Source: Castellaniella denitrificans
GTDB taxonomy: Bacteria > Pseudomonadota > Gammaproteobacteria > Burkholderiales > Burkholderiaceae_B
DNA length: 64,000 nt
NCBI RefSeq assembly: GCF_042653765.1
Contig: NZ_JBHSEZ010000006.1
Location: 124,001-188,000 of the forward strand
Direction of reading: 5' to 3'
In this document: one piece after another, positions 1-9,116 of the stretch
How the letters are laid out: every line of letters begins with the position of its first letter
Position numbering within the stretch: position 1 is the stretch's first letter
Position numbers and translations under genes: made by a program
Notes under the pieces: generated by a model
Told to the model about the DNA's origin: nothing
Databases searched by the model: none
Seen by the model: only the letters and a program-made list of their open reading frames with translations

Positions 1-1144
1 TCGGAGATATACCCATGGATGCATAACCCTCCAATAGCCGCAATTCCTGCACCTCCCACGAATGAAGAAACGCAGCCCGACAGGCACGTTCTCCATATTT
101 ATCAAACCCGGCATCAGACATCATCTGACTGACAGAGCGATTAATTCCGGATGGAGTCACGTCTGGCAAAACCACGCCGATATCCCACCTCTCCACAAAT
201 TCCGCCATGTCCTTAGTTTGCGATACCATGACAGGCAGACCTGCCATCGCATACTCAAACAATTTATTTGGCATGCAATACAAATAACTCAAACAGCTTG
301 GCTCTATCAAGGAAATGCCAATATCTGCCGAGGATGTCCAGTCCAACAACACATCGGGAGAGACCGCCTGACAAAAAAAGATTCTTTCGCAGCGTTGTGA
401 AGCCTCGATAACATCCGCCAACAGCTCACCATAGCCCATAAGAACCAGAACGGCGTCATCATCCGTCCTAACCTTGAATGCCTCCAGGAGAGCTTCCACA
501 CCGCGGCCGCGAGTCAATCCACCTTGGTATAAAAAAATTAACTTATGCGCGGGAATACCAAGTTCCTTCCTAAACCAGTCTGAGTTTCCAGGCAGAGTGC
601 GACGAGGCGCATTCATAACAACGAAAGGCCGCCTTATCGGATATTCCTTTTGATACCAGTCAGCAATACTCTCGCTCACCACAATCACCAGAGAACACGA
701 TTCGATAAAGCATCGTTCCACCCACTTCGCCAAGCGCTTTCTCACTCCGCGAAGCCCCACGACCTCAGTCTCCAGTTCATGTGCGTCATAAACCAACTCA
801 CTGCGGAAAATCTTCTTTACAAGCCAACCAACGGGCAGTAGGGCCAGTGTGTGGACATTGACAACGGCAGGCCGAAACCGATGCACCTCAAACATGACCC
901 GGATGAGAAACTCCGCGAATTTAATGGTCTGAAATATTATGTTCTTGGGTAGGTTTCTTGTCTTCAGGCAGATTCTGACGACATCCACCCCCTCTGCAAC
1001 CATCCCCCGCTCGGGAAGATCGTCCGCCCCAAGGGCCACGACACGCACCCGCTCAAACAAGCCAAGGGAAACCAGAGAAGAGGTTTCCTTGATCACCCTA
1101 CTCTCATTTCTGAATTCGGTCAGTGTGATATGAACGCTATTCAT
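1..1144 (-). CDS. glycosyltransferase family 4, partial (C-terminus cut by window edge)
   Basis: An open minus-strand frame runs from an ATG at 1144 to the window edge without a stop (about 381 codons). The N-terminus VHITLTEFRNESRVIKE is typical of GT-B glycosyltransferases that begin with a fold-1 strand and a Ser-Arg-Val-hydrophobic-Lys motif. Further along are YDAHELETE, the fold-2 start FLYQGGLTRGRGVEALLEAF and the sugar-nucleotide site region IEPSCLSYLYCMPNKLFEYA, as in family 4 retaining enzymes. The end WEVQELRLLEGY lies close to the usual C-terminus, so little is missing. The frame stays open upstream of 1144 towards asnB, so a GTG/TTG start up to about 75 bases earlier is possible. 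Last gene in view of the polysaccharide operon; acceptor and donor unknown. AT-richer than the siderophore genes. Confidence 0.85.
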   Translation of the reverse strand, partial: MNSVHITLTEFRNESRVIKETSSLVSLGLFERVRVVALGADDLPERGMVAEGVDVVRICLKTRNLPKNIIFQTIKFAEFLIRVMFEVHRFRPAVVNVHTLALLPVGWLVKKIFRSELVYDAHELETEVVGLRGVRKRLAKWVERCFIESCSLVIVVSESIADWYQKEYPIRRPFVVMNAPRRTLPGNSDWFRKELGIPAHKLIFLYQGGLTRGRGVEALLEAFKVRTDDDAVLVLMGYGELLADVIEASQRCERIFFCQAVSPDVLLDWTSSADIGISLIEPSCLSYLYCMPNKLFEYAMAGLPVMVSQTKDMAEFVERWDIGVVLPDVTPSGINRSVSQMMSDAGFDKYGERACRAAFLHSWEVQELRLLEGYASMGISP

Positions 1145-1247
1145 CTCAAAATGTTTGATATCGGAACCAAGCGGATAACACACCCTCGAGGACGCCAAGC
1201 GGAGAGTTTTCAGCAACACGAGCTTCAGCTTGCAACTTGCTCGCTCG

Positions 1248-3134
1248 TCAAGAGGCCACGCATGCCCGCCAGCGGTAAAAATTTATCCAACGCCAGACCT
1301 GCCATGTGAATGGACGCCTGCCCGTAGCAACCTCGTCAAATTGCGCCAATAGGACGTCGCGGCGGACGAACGGAATGGCGATGTCTTCGCTTAACCATTC
1401 CCTAGCCTTCCCGGCGATTGAAAAAAACCACTCTTTCTCGGGCGGCTCAAATCCAATTTTATCCTTACGGAAAAGAACCTCATCAGGCACAATGCCTCGC
1501 ATCGCCTCGCGAAAGATATGTTTGGTTTCCCCACTCGGTGAAACCAAATAATCTTCTGGCATGGATAACATAAGCTCAACCAACTCAAGAGAAAGAAAAG
1601 GCACGCGACTTTCCACTGAGAAACGCATCGAATTTCGATCACCATGGCGCAAGAGCGCAGGCAGTCCGTGCTTAATCAGCATATTCGCCAACTGGGCGAC
1701 CACGCGCCTCCCCCTGGCCTCATCTCCCGACCGAAAGCGTCCAACCCGCGGAACTATATTCATACCCTCAGCGATGTCCGGAATGATCCAGTCTGGTATT
1801 CTATTCATTCCAGCGGCCCAGCGCATCAACTCATGAACGGGCCCCGTACTAAGTTCGGCCAAGACCGCGCGGATCCCTAAAGCCTTACTACGCCCCGGCC
1901 ACTTCGCCCAAGATCCAATAAAGGACCATGCGGCACCCAGGCGACGTTCGTCCAGCAGGCTATGAACTCTTTCGCCCGGAAACCCGGTATATCCTCCGAG
2001 GATCTCGTCCGCCCCCTGCCCATCCAACATAACTCTCACGCCATGGCTACTCGCCAATTGATTGACACGATATTGAGCATAAATGCTCATACTACCAAAG
2101 GGCTCTCCCTGCGCATGTATCACATCATCGATGTCCCGGACCAACTCGCCAGGCTCAATAATCAACTTATGCGCCTTAGACTGAACTTTCTGATTAACGA
2201 TATCGATCCACCTCTCTTCGTCAACCGAACTGCCTCTAGCAATAAAGCTGAATGTGTTTATTGGCACATGCGGGTCAACATGCCGCATGGCGCACGCCAC
2301 AGCTGACGAATCAACCCCCCCAGATAATGCCACACCGAGCGCGACGTCGCTGCGGAGATGAAGACGCACACTACTCAGAAAGCATTCTCTGATCTGCTCA
2401 ACAGCCTCGCCCGGCGTGAGGGCAATCCGCTCAATGATCCGGGGAGCCCACCAACACGACAATACGGGCGTCGCACCCTCGGTCAAAGTGACGACCATGA
2501 GATGGCCCGATGGTAACTGCTTCACATTGGCAAAAAAAGTTTCCTCGCCCGAATCATATTCGCCATGAACTAAGTAGTCATAAGATCGTTGCCAATTCAC
2601 TTCTGCCTTGTTCGATTTAAGCGCCGTTAGGGCTCGAATCTCCGATGAAAAGATGAAATTGCCATCCTCCTCCGTATAGAATAGGGGTTTGATGCCGAAC
2701 GCGTCACGTACGCATGTCAGTGTCAACTCTTCTCGATCGAGTACTGCAAAGGAAAACATTCCGACAAACCGGTGCAGGCAGCTACTTCCCCAAACAATCC
2801 AAGCCGTCAACAAGACCTCGGTATCGGATTCCGTAAGAAAAGCGTAGCCTAGCGCGATCAGTTCTGAACGAAGCTCCCGATAGTTATAAATCTCACCGTT
2901 GTAAACTATGACATGACGGCCATCTGCGCTATGGAATGGCTGATGCCCCGCGCTCGAAAGATCAATGATTGAAAGTCGGGTGTGGCCGAGTATCAGAGAC
3001 CCACTGAGGCATGGAAAGCTTTCCGCTCCCGAATCATCAGGACCACGATACCGCAATGCGCCTAGTGCAGAGCGAACACGCTCATCCTGATCAGGAAGCA
3101 CTCTTTTTAAGAACGCACCTAGAACACCACACAT
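1248..3134 (-). CDS. asnB: AsnB-type glutamine-dependent amidotransferase (asparagine synthase family)
   Basis: 628 residues, full family length. The start Met is followed directly by the catalytic Cys2 of the class II (Ntn) glutaminase domain (MCGVLGAF), with the RYRGPDD and NGEIYNYRELR motifs. The synthetase half has the ATP-pyrophosphatase P-loop SGGVDSS at residues 271-277. In glycan clusters such AsnB-like proteins usually amidate a uronic acid rather than make asparagine; Bordetella WbmE is the closest functional precedent (established knowledge). Because wbpD/E/B in the same locus make a 2,3-diacetamido uronic acid, uronamide formation is the likely role (inference). One base separates it from the upstream glycosyltransferase, so the two are co-transcribed. 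A housekeeping asparagine synthetase cannot be excluded. Confidence 0.9.
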   Translation of the reverse strand: MCGVLGAFLKRVLPDQDERVRSALGALRYRGPDDSGAESFPCLSGSLILGHTRLSIIDLSSAGHQPFHSADGRHVIVYNGEIYNYRELRSELIALGYAFLTESDTEVLLTAWIVWGSSCLHRFVGMFSFAVLDREELTLTCVRDAFGIKPLFYTEEDGNFIFSSEIRALTALKSNKAEVNWQRSYDYLVHGEYDSGEETFFANVKQLPSGHLMVVTLTEGATPVLSCWWAPRIIERIALTPGEAVEQIRECFLSSVRLHLRSDVALGVALSGGVDSSAVACAMRHVDPHVPINTFSFIARGSSVDEERWIDIVNQKVQSKAHKLIIEPGELVRDIDDVIHAQGEPFGSMSIYAQYRVNQLASSHGVRVMLDGQGADEILGGYTGFPGERVHSLLDERRLGAAWSFIGSWAKWPGRSKALGIRAVLAELSTGPVHELMRWAAGMNRIPDWIIPDIAEGMNIVPRVGRFRSGDEARGRRVVAQLANMLIKHGLPALLRHGDRNSMRFSVESRVPFLSLELVELMLSMPEDYLVSPSGETKHIFREAMRGIVPDEVLFRKDKIGFEPPEKEWFFSIAGKAREWLSEDIAIPFVRRDVLLAQFDEVATGRRPFTWQVWRWINFYRWRACVAS

Positions 3135-3135
3135 A

Positions 3136-4449
3136 TCAGTGAGAAGCCATTGAATAATTAAGGAACGCGGCCTCCAGATCGGGGCGATGCTCTAGGCCCA
3201 GTGCGCGCAGACCGTACCTATCGATCACCCGCTTCACTACCTCTTTGCTGCCAGCTCTGCTCAAACCATAGCCATGCAGGAATATTGCACTCCTAGGGTC
3301 ATGCCACCATGCCTCTGGAAACGTATCCTCTGTGAACAGCTTAAGGTATCTCTGCGCGACCTCTCGTTCGCTCCACCGTCCATAGACGAAGTCCCGCGCT
3401 CTTTCTCCAGCGGATCGTATTTCTGCGGGATTATCAAGCAATCCCCTCAAGGTCTTATAGAGATCATCAGGAGCACAAACTAACATCGGTGGAAAGCACT
3501 CCGAAGGTGTTATTGCCTTCAATCTACTTAAATCATACCCGGCTATCAGAGTAGGCTTTCCCAGACAGGCGGCCTCCGCCGCCAAGCCGCTCATGGGTAA
3601 GTCTGCGTATACTTGGTCCACAACCAAATCACAAGATCTCAAGGCCTCAATAACCTCATTATTACTTTTCCCAACTATCTCCATGAAGTTTATTTCATAT
3701 CCTTCCTTTACTAGTTCGGCTACTATCTTCTCGATGAATGCCGTCCCCTTCCCCGGTGCATGAGACGGCGCATGCAATATACGGATCCTCCGAGGAGGAG
3801 TGTCAGGATTGGCCCCCATATCAATGACTGGTTTATTAAACCCAACGTATCTGAACCCTTGACTAACCCGGCCAATATGAAATAGGTTAATGAATCTCCC
3901 ACTGGAGTAGTAAGAGGAAGACAAGGGAGAACCAATAATAAGATCTGCATATTTCTCAAACCTCCTTATTGTCGCTTTCATGATGATAGATCGATCAAAC
4001 AAGCGATCCAGATCAGGCATCCTCGACTCTTGATCCAGCAACGCGCCATCAATGTATGGTGGCGTCATATCGGACCCATGCGACAAATTCGCAACCATTC
4101 TCTTTCCGCAATATCTTAGAATCGGCAAATCGACGTTCCAGCGCAGAAAGGAGCATCCGAATCCAAACAGAAATACGTCATATAGGAAGATACAACGCAA
4201 CATGAAAATAGCCGACATCAACTCAATGGCGATTGAGATTGGGTACCGAATAATCCTTGGTTTGTTCCGCCTAAGGACATTTAGCCGCCTTACGAATGAT
4301 GGCAACCTGGAATCCCCAAGATCGCCGCCATATCTCAAATTTTCGTCATTGAAAATATAGTAATCACAATCCACTCCGATAGCGCGCAAAGCAATCGTCA
4401 GATTCCTATACTGTCCAGCCACTTCATTTGGACCGATGAAGACACGCAT
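3136..4449 (-). CDS. putative glycosyltransferase (GT-B fold)
   Basis: 437 residues, start MRVFIGPNEVAGQ. It resembles GT-B glycosyltransferases loosely. An N-terminal half mentions GSDMTPPYIDG, the fold-2 beginning RRIRILHAPSHAPGKGTAFIEKIVAEL is typical of the second Rossmann domain, and YADLPMSGLAAEAACLGKPTLIAGYD is the acidic nucleotide-sugar site that follows. The ending WSEREVAQRYLKLF is the usual C-terminal helix. No signal peptide or membrane segments beyond one hydrophobic stretch near residue 80-95. Ends one base before the asnB start, so part of the same transcript. Donor and acceptor cannot be read from the sequence. AT-rich with uneven codon use, like its neighbours. Confidence 0.75.
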   Translation of the reverse strand: MRVFIGPNEVAGQYRNLTIALRAIGVDCDYYIFNDENLRYGGDLGDSRLPSFVRRLNVLRRNKPRIIRYPISIAIELMSAIFMLRCIFLYDVFLFGFGCSFLRWNVDLPILRYCGKRMVANLSHGSDMTPPYIDGALLDQESRMPDLDRLFDRSIIMKATIRRFEKYADLIIGSPLSSSYYSSGRFINLFHIGRVSQGFRYVGFNKPVIDMGANPDTPPRRIRILHAPSHAPGKGTAFIEKIVAELVKEGYEINFMEIVGKSNNEVIEALRSCDLVVDQVYADLPMSGLAAEAACLGKPTLIAGYDLSRLKAITPSECFPPMLVCAPDDLYKTLRGLLDNPAEIRSAGERARDFVYGRWSEREVAQRYLKLFTEDTFPEAWWHDPRSAIFLHGYGLSRAGSKEVVKRVIDRYGLRALGLEHRPDLEAAFLNYSMASH

Positions 4450-4635
4450 TTATACAGACCCTATGAGATTTACCATATCCTAAGCTTAGAAAATCGTTCT
4501 TTGACCGACGCCGGTTACCGCATTTGAATTTCAAAAAAAACACCACCGCCCCTAACCTTATTAAGCTACCATATTAGGTCACTTATTCTTAATAGGGCCC
4601 GAAATGCTACGAAAATGCGGTGTGTTACACCGAAA

Positions 4636-5853
4636 TCAAGGTGCATATAGACCCAGCCACGTCGATCTCACACTTTGCCAAGAATTTATCGCTCTCAGCG
4701 TTTCCTTGTCAGAAGCACTCATTTTCTCTCGTCCATGGGAACCCTTCATTACAGATTCCAACAGCCCCGTGAGACCATCAAAATCGTCAAACGACAGGCA
4801 CTTGTTCTCTAAAGCGCTCAGCATAGGATAATCCAGCCAGGAACCATTAATGACGACGGCTCCCGCATATAAATATTCAAGCATGCTAGCCGATAAAGAG
4901 TCTGTTACTTGGGCGTGGACAAAGATATCGATGTCGCACCTTAGCAAGGCACTATTATAGTCGTCCAAGAACTCGTTTATTATGGTCCAGGAACATCCCG
5001 AAGCCTCAAGCTCCCGATTGATCAAGTCGTAGTAAGAGCAATCTTCCGACTTACCATAAGAGAGTTGCAGAATTAGATGCAGTTCTTCCTTATATTCTTT
5101 AGGTAGGCGCGCTATAGCCCTTATCACACCGACATGCTGCTGGGCCTCCGAGGCGTTATATCCCACAGCGACGTGTAGTTTACTCTCCGGCAACGACAAC
5201 AAGCCTTTGGCATCCAGCCCACGATTTTCGCTATAAATTCTGTCGATATAGTCATATCCGGATATACCAAACCCTATTGTTTTTAACTTATTCTTGTCCC
5301 CTTTTCCGTAGAGACTCAAGTAGCGGGCCGCTAGCTTCTCTGACAAACAAACAATAGAGTCCGCTCTTTTTCTTATCCTCTTGTTGCTTCTAGGCCTATC
5401 ATTTCTTAATAGGTCACTACCCCAGTAGGTTAATATAACCCGCGCGTCATATCTTCTGACTGACTTATAATAAATCAGATCGGTATCTTCAGAAACATAA
5501 TGAAAATGAACAACATCAAATCGCTCCTGAGATATCAGGAATTTTTTTACCCTCCTAGAGGCGAGATAATAATATATTCGTTTGGACAGAAAATCGGGAA
5601 GAATGGATTTGACCATTTCTCTAACGCTCTTCTGCCCACCTCCCTTCAAGCCCCCTCCACCGATCTCCTCAGGCACACTCCTTTGGGAGAAGGGGGCCGT
5701 ATATATGCATACATTTTTCTCCCTATAGAACTCACTAAACATGTGATTTTCAGGAGAAAGGACCGAGAAGTCTATCCTGGGATCATCGCCAATGTTATCT
5801 ATATATTTTTTTAACCAAATGGAGTCGGCTGACCCCACAAGCAACACCCGCAT
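4636..5853 (-). CDS. putative glycosyltransferase family 4
   Basis: 405 residues when started at the ATG at 5853 (MRVLLVGSADSIWLKKYID). This start is chosen because GGAG lies seven bases upstream and the residues before it look non-coding, although the frame stays open to 6057. Features: a Rossmann-like first strand, HFHYVSEDTDLIYYK and TYWGSDLLR in the acceptor half, a cluster of Arg/Lys before SIVCLSEKLAARYL, then VAVGYNASEAQQHVGVIRAI at the start of the second domain and SLSASMLEYLYAGAVVINGSW at the donor site. It sits between the flippase and the next glycosyltransferase with gaps of 434 and 186 bases, so its transcription may be partly separate. Specificity unknown. Confidence 0.75.
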   Translation of the reverse strand: MRVLLVGSADSIWLKKYIDNIGDDPRIDFSVLSPENHMFSEFYREKNVCIYTAPFSQRSVPEEIGGGGLKGGGQKSVREMVKSILPDFLSKRIYYYLASRRVKKFLISQERFDVVHFHYVSEDTDLIYYKSVRRYDARVILTYWGSDLLRNDRPRSNKRIRKRADSIVCLSEKLAARYLSLYGKGDKNKLKTIGFGISGYDYIDRIYSENRGLDAKGLLSLPESKLHVAVGYNASEAQQHVGVIRAIARLPKEYKEELHLILQLSYGKSEDCSYYDLINRELEASGCSWTIINEFLDDYNSALLRCDIDIFVHAQVTDSLSASMLEYLYAGAVVINGSWLDYPMLSALENKCLSFDDFDGLTGLLESVMKGSHGREKMSASDKETLRAINSWQSVRSTWLGLYAP

Positions 5854-6287
5854 CACGACACTCCAATTTAATAACTCCGGCGAATAATATACTATCCTTT
5901 GGAGCCTGTAGCGCACCAAGCATGTTCGGAATGGTGTCGCAGATGAAATCATAGAACATGGAAGAATACCGGGATTTTCTAAGTGACCTTTAACCTGATA
6001 TGCTCGCGCATGCCGAATCTCTGTGCACAATCTAAGGCGACATGCGCAACCCCCCACCGATTCGGCTACTACTTATCTCTGGCTGCCCCCACACCTGAGA
6101 TGCGCAGGTAGGATTAATACGCACCTAATGCTCGAAAATCCGACACTGTCATCTAAGCTTCTGAGACGGCCACCTCTTATCGAGGATGCCCGCAACAGTT
6201 CGAGCACGAGTAGATCGGTAAATCACTAACGGCCCGCGCTTATCCGGGAAGCAAATGCTGTACTACAGAAGAAATGGCCGGAGCCGC
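5854..6287. other. 434-base gap within the polysaccharide locus
   Basis: No gene could be supported here. The only short frame (plus strand, 6023-6229) has no recognisable motif and runs against the operon. The segment is AT-rich like the flanking genes and may hold a leader or secondary promoter for the downstream glycosyltransferase: on the minus strand an AT-rich TATATT-like box lies about 35 bases before the start at 5853, but no well spaced -35 box accompanies it. Confidence 0.5.
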
Positions 6288-8072
6288 TTAATTTTTCCCG
6301 ATATTATGATAATCGGTAGTCTTTACGACACGCCCTTTACTAATCTCAACAATCTGATCGCACCTCTCCAATGTAGACAGGCGATGAGCAATCATAAGAA
6401 TGGTTAAATTTCTGTCCAAGGAATCTATTGCATCCATTATTGCACGCTCGGTATCATTATCTAACGCACTGGTGGCCTCGTCAAAGATTATTACCTGTGC
6501 TTGTTTGTATAGTGCCCGGGCAATACCAATACGCTGCCTCTGTCCGCCTGATAATCGGACTCCTCTTTCACCAACGTGGGTACTATATCCATCTGGGAGG
6601 GACTCGATATAATCAGAAATCTGCGCCTGACGTGCTGCCTTTTTAACTCTCACCATATCAATCTCACGGACCGGCACACCGAAAGCGATATTCTCAGATA
6701 TGCTGCTATCGGAAAGATAGATTGCCTGTGGCACATGGGCAATAAGTCGCTGCCAGCTCCGCAAGTTGGTTGTTTTAAGAGGCGCTCCATCAATCAGAAC
6801 GTCCCCTTCTGTTGCGGGCAGAAGACCCATAATCACATCCAACAACGTGCTCTTTCCGCTTCCTGTGGTCCCAACGAACCCTATGCGGCTTCCATATGAT
6901 AACGTTAGGTTTATATCATTAAGCACCATCACTCCGTCTGGAGCATAACGAAACCCGACACGATCCAGCCGAATCTCTTTCCGGAAGAATAATGCCTCAC
7001 AGCCATCTCTCTGATGGATGGATAGATCCACAGGCTGATCCAGCAAACGCAACGCGTCACATAACGAGTCCTGGCTACTTCGAATACTAACCAGTGCCTG
7101 ATAACCTTGCTGAAGCAATGGCAACATCCGCTGCGCCCCTAACGCTAAGGCACCAAGGGTTGTAATAGCACTTGCCACCCCTCCATCTTGTTGGGATAGA
7201 ACATAGGCCAACACTGCGATGAAGGCGATACCCAATGCCTCCGCTGCGAATCGCGGGGCACCCGCAATAAATAGACTACTAGCTTGCGCATTTCGCAATG
7301 GAACATCCGCATTGCGATAGATCTCACAATAGCTAATCTGGCTTCCATCTATAAGAACATCCCGGATGCCACCCAGTCCTTCCTGGAGCGCCTGAATAAC
7401 CTTAGGATATTCCAGGGAAACTCTCTGGCTATTGATTTCCAGGCGCCTACGCATAACGAAGATAACCACCCCATAGATCGCGCCGAAGCCAAAAAATGCG
7501 ATCAATGAAATCAGGGGATTGATTATCATCAGAGCCACTAATATCGTCCCCAGCAACCAAATTGAACTCACTAGAGTCAATACCGGGGTTAATAGACCAG
7601 AGAGTATCAGTCCAACCTTATTTACTATTCCACTAATTATCTCACTACTATTCCGAGAAACATGAACCAGATAAGGCTGATACAAGGTCCGACGGTATAC
7701 TTCATAGCTAAAGTCGGCACTAATCGCAAAGGAAAGCTTTGTGCTCGCATACAACATTAACAGTCGCATTCCCCCTGCCAGCAATACTGCGAGGATAAAT
7801 AACGCCGTCACTGGCAGCAGCAAATCTTCTGCTCTCTCGAAACTAAACCACTGCAGAACAGGTTGCAACACTGGGAGGCCAAAGATCTTGTCGGGTGTAG
7901 TTAGAACTCCTAGAAATGGTAACACAGCCCCTAAACTTAAGACCTCAGCAAACGAGGAAAGCACCATCAATAGCATTAGCAAACTTAATTGCCGCTTCCG
8001 CCGTGAACTCAAATGCCCCCAGAATCCCCGCACTAAATTTGCGATTGACATATGAGTAACCAACTGCTCCAC
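6288..8072 (-). CDS. ABC transporter, fused membrane and ATPase domains (PglK/MsbA-like glycan flippase)
   Basis: 594 residues from a GTG at 8072, preferred because GGAGGAG stands eight bases before it; the ATG at 8051 and an upstream ATG at 8111 are alternatives without such a site. Several hydrophobic segments lie between residues 30 and 310. They are followed by a full nucleotide-binding domain: Walker A GTTGSGKS at 402-409, signature LSGGQ at 507-511, Walker B IIFDEA near 528 and the switch histidine in IAHRLST near 563. Half-transporters of this shape flip lipid-linked oligosaccharides (PglK, WlaB) or lipid A core (MsbA); among glycosyltransferases the first role is likelier (inference). 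No Wzx or Wzm/Wzt genes are visible nearby. Inner-membrane, acting as a homodimer. Confidence 0.85.
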   Translation of the reverse strand: MEQLVTHMSIANLVRGFWGHLSSRRKRQLSLLMLLMVLSSFAEVLSLGAVLPFLGVLTTPDKIFGLPVLQPVLQWFSFERAEDLLLPVTALFILAVLLAGGMRLLMLYASTKLSFAISADFSYEVYRRTLYQPYLVHVSRNSSEIISGIVNKVGLILSGLLTPVLTLVSSIWLLGTILVALMIINPLISLIAFFGFGAIYGVVIFVMRRRLEINSQRVSLEYPKVIQALQEGLGGIRDVLIDGSQISYCEIYRNADVPLRNAQASSLFIAGAPRFAAEALGIAFIAVLAYVLSQQDGGVASAITTLGALALGAQRMLPLLQQGYQALVSIRSSQDSLCDALRLLDQPVDLSIHQRDGCEALFFRKEIRLDRVGFRYAPDGVMVLNDINLTLSYGSRIGFVGTTGSGKSTLLDVIMGLLPATEGDVLIDGAPLKTTNLRSWQRLIAHVPQAIYLSDSSISENIAFGVPVREIDMVRVKKAARQAQISDYIESLPDGYSTHVGERGVRLSGGQRQRIGIARALYKQAQVIIFDEATSALDNDTERAIMDAIDSLDRNLTILMIAHRLSTLERCDQIVEISKGRVVKTTDYHNIGKN

Positions 8073-8780
8073 GTTAACTGCTCCTCCAGGGAAAATGAAC
8101 CGGTGAATCACACTGGCCAGCCGACCTAGGTCCAGACTTGCACAATGATGCGCTTGTAGACAGAAACCGCATCGGCATTGATAATAACCGTCCTACCACG
8201 CGATCAACTTAGAAACCATGAACGCAGCCTACCGATTTGGCAATCGTCGCGATCTTCCCCCAAGCCAATGCCGCTTTGCCTTAGAGGTAATTCAGGTCAG
8301 TTAATATAGATTCGCGCTCATCTCCACGTTACGGTTTTACGCAGCTCTGCCCGATAATGGGCTATTTTCAAAGGTCTGGCCTGCGTGGTTCTTGCGGCAA
8401 CTCGGGTTCAGCCTTGGCAATTTACCGATATACCAACAATCAAGGGCTGGCATCAGCTCCCGCGATAAGGTACTGTCTAGGATTGCACGCGTTCATACGA
8501 GCAGCCTGCTGGACCGATGCTAGCACTGACACAACTCACGGTACACGCGCAATGAATGTCATCCGTGCAGAATCCACGGAAACTTCCCACAAAGAAAATG
8601 ACTGCTACTTATCTGGGCTGAATCCCTGCGGTCTAGCCAAGATTCACGAGGCTGCCTCGGTCTAGGTGGACGAAACACGACGCGGCGAAAAATGGGGGAA
8701 ACACTGATCAACGAACGGCGTTTATATTAAGGGCGTTAAATTCGAATTACGCCCGTGATAAATCGATCGACCCCGCTGGT
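8073..8780. other. 708-base gap in the polysaccharide locus
   Basis: No coding region is convincing. A plus-strand frame at 8357-8665 lacks a ribosome site, known motifs and typical composition. The gap marks the border between the AT-rich glycan-assembly genes and the GC-richer sugar-precursor genes. It contains one inverted repeat just after the marR-like gene (8731-8754) and the strong Shine-Dalgarno of the flippase at its left end. It may carry a promoter or a decayed gene, but nothing more can be read. Confidence 0.5.
8731..8754. repeat. imperfect inverted repeat after the MarR-like gene
   Basis: GGGCGT and ACGCCC arms flank an AT-rich core that itself contains the palindrome AATTCGAATT. 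It lies 27 bases past the marR-like stop. It could be a hairpin slowing or stopping transcription, or an operator; there is no clear T-tract, so a strong intrinsic terminator is unlikely. Confidence 0.5.
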
Positions 8781-9116
8781 TCAAGATTTGGGTCGAGCCT
8801 CCTGCTGCAAGTCCTCAATCTCCCGCTTAAGCATCTCGTACTCTTGAATCTTGATCTTCAGGAAACTGCGCGTCAGATCTGCTTTCGCCGCGATTCCGGC
8901 TGGTGTCAGGAGATAGGCATAGCCGAGCTTATTGCCACTGCTCCTGAAGTTCTGCATCTTGATCAGGCCTTTGTCCAGCAAGGCTCGCACGCAGTAATTG
9001 GTCTTGCCCAGACTAATCCCTAGAGCTTGCGACAGATCACGTTGACTCAACCCCGGATCAGCCTCCAGCAGACGCAGAACCTTCAGGTGGTTTTCTTCGT
9101 AGACGCCATCAGTCAT
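8781..9116 (-). CDS. MarR-family EPS-associated transcriptional regulator
   Basis: 111 residues. A winged helix-turn-helix is visible (LSQRDLSQALGISLGKTNYCVRALLDKGLI, helix 2-3 near residues 24-54), followed by the wing (NFRSSGNKLGYAYLLTPAG) and a C-terminal coiled-coil-like helix (KIQEYEMLKREIEDLQQEA). This is the compact MarR-like family repeatedly found inside exopolysaccharide and O-antigen clusters, whose target is not well known. Its ATG overlaps the wbpB stop by four bases (ATGA), so the two are translationally coupled and it belongs to the wbpDEB transcript. Confidence 0.9.
   Translation of the reverse strand: MTDGVYEENHLKVLRLLEADPGLSQRDLSQALGISLGKTNYCVRALLDKGLIKMQNFRSSGNKLGYAYLLTPAGIAAKADLTRSFLKIKIQEYEMLKREIEDLQQEARPKS

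Noticed and set aside
4052..4360. 102-codon plus-strand frame within the glycosyltransferase region
   Set aside because: Antisense to a glycosyltransferase with clear GT-B features.
8357..8665. 102-codon plus-strand frame in the glycan-locus gap
   Set aside because: No ribosome site, no family resemblance, and it opposes all neighbouring genes.
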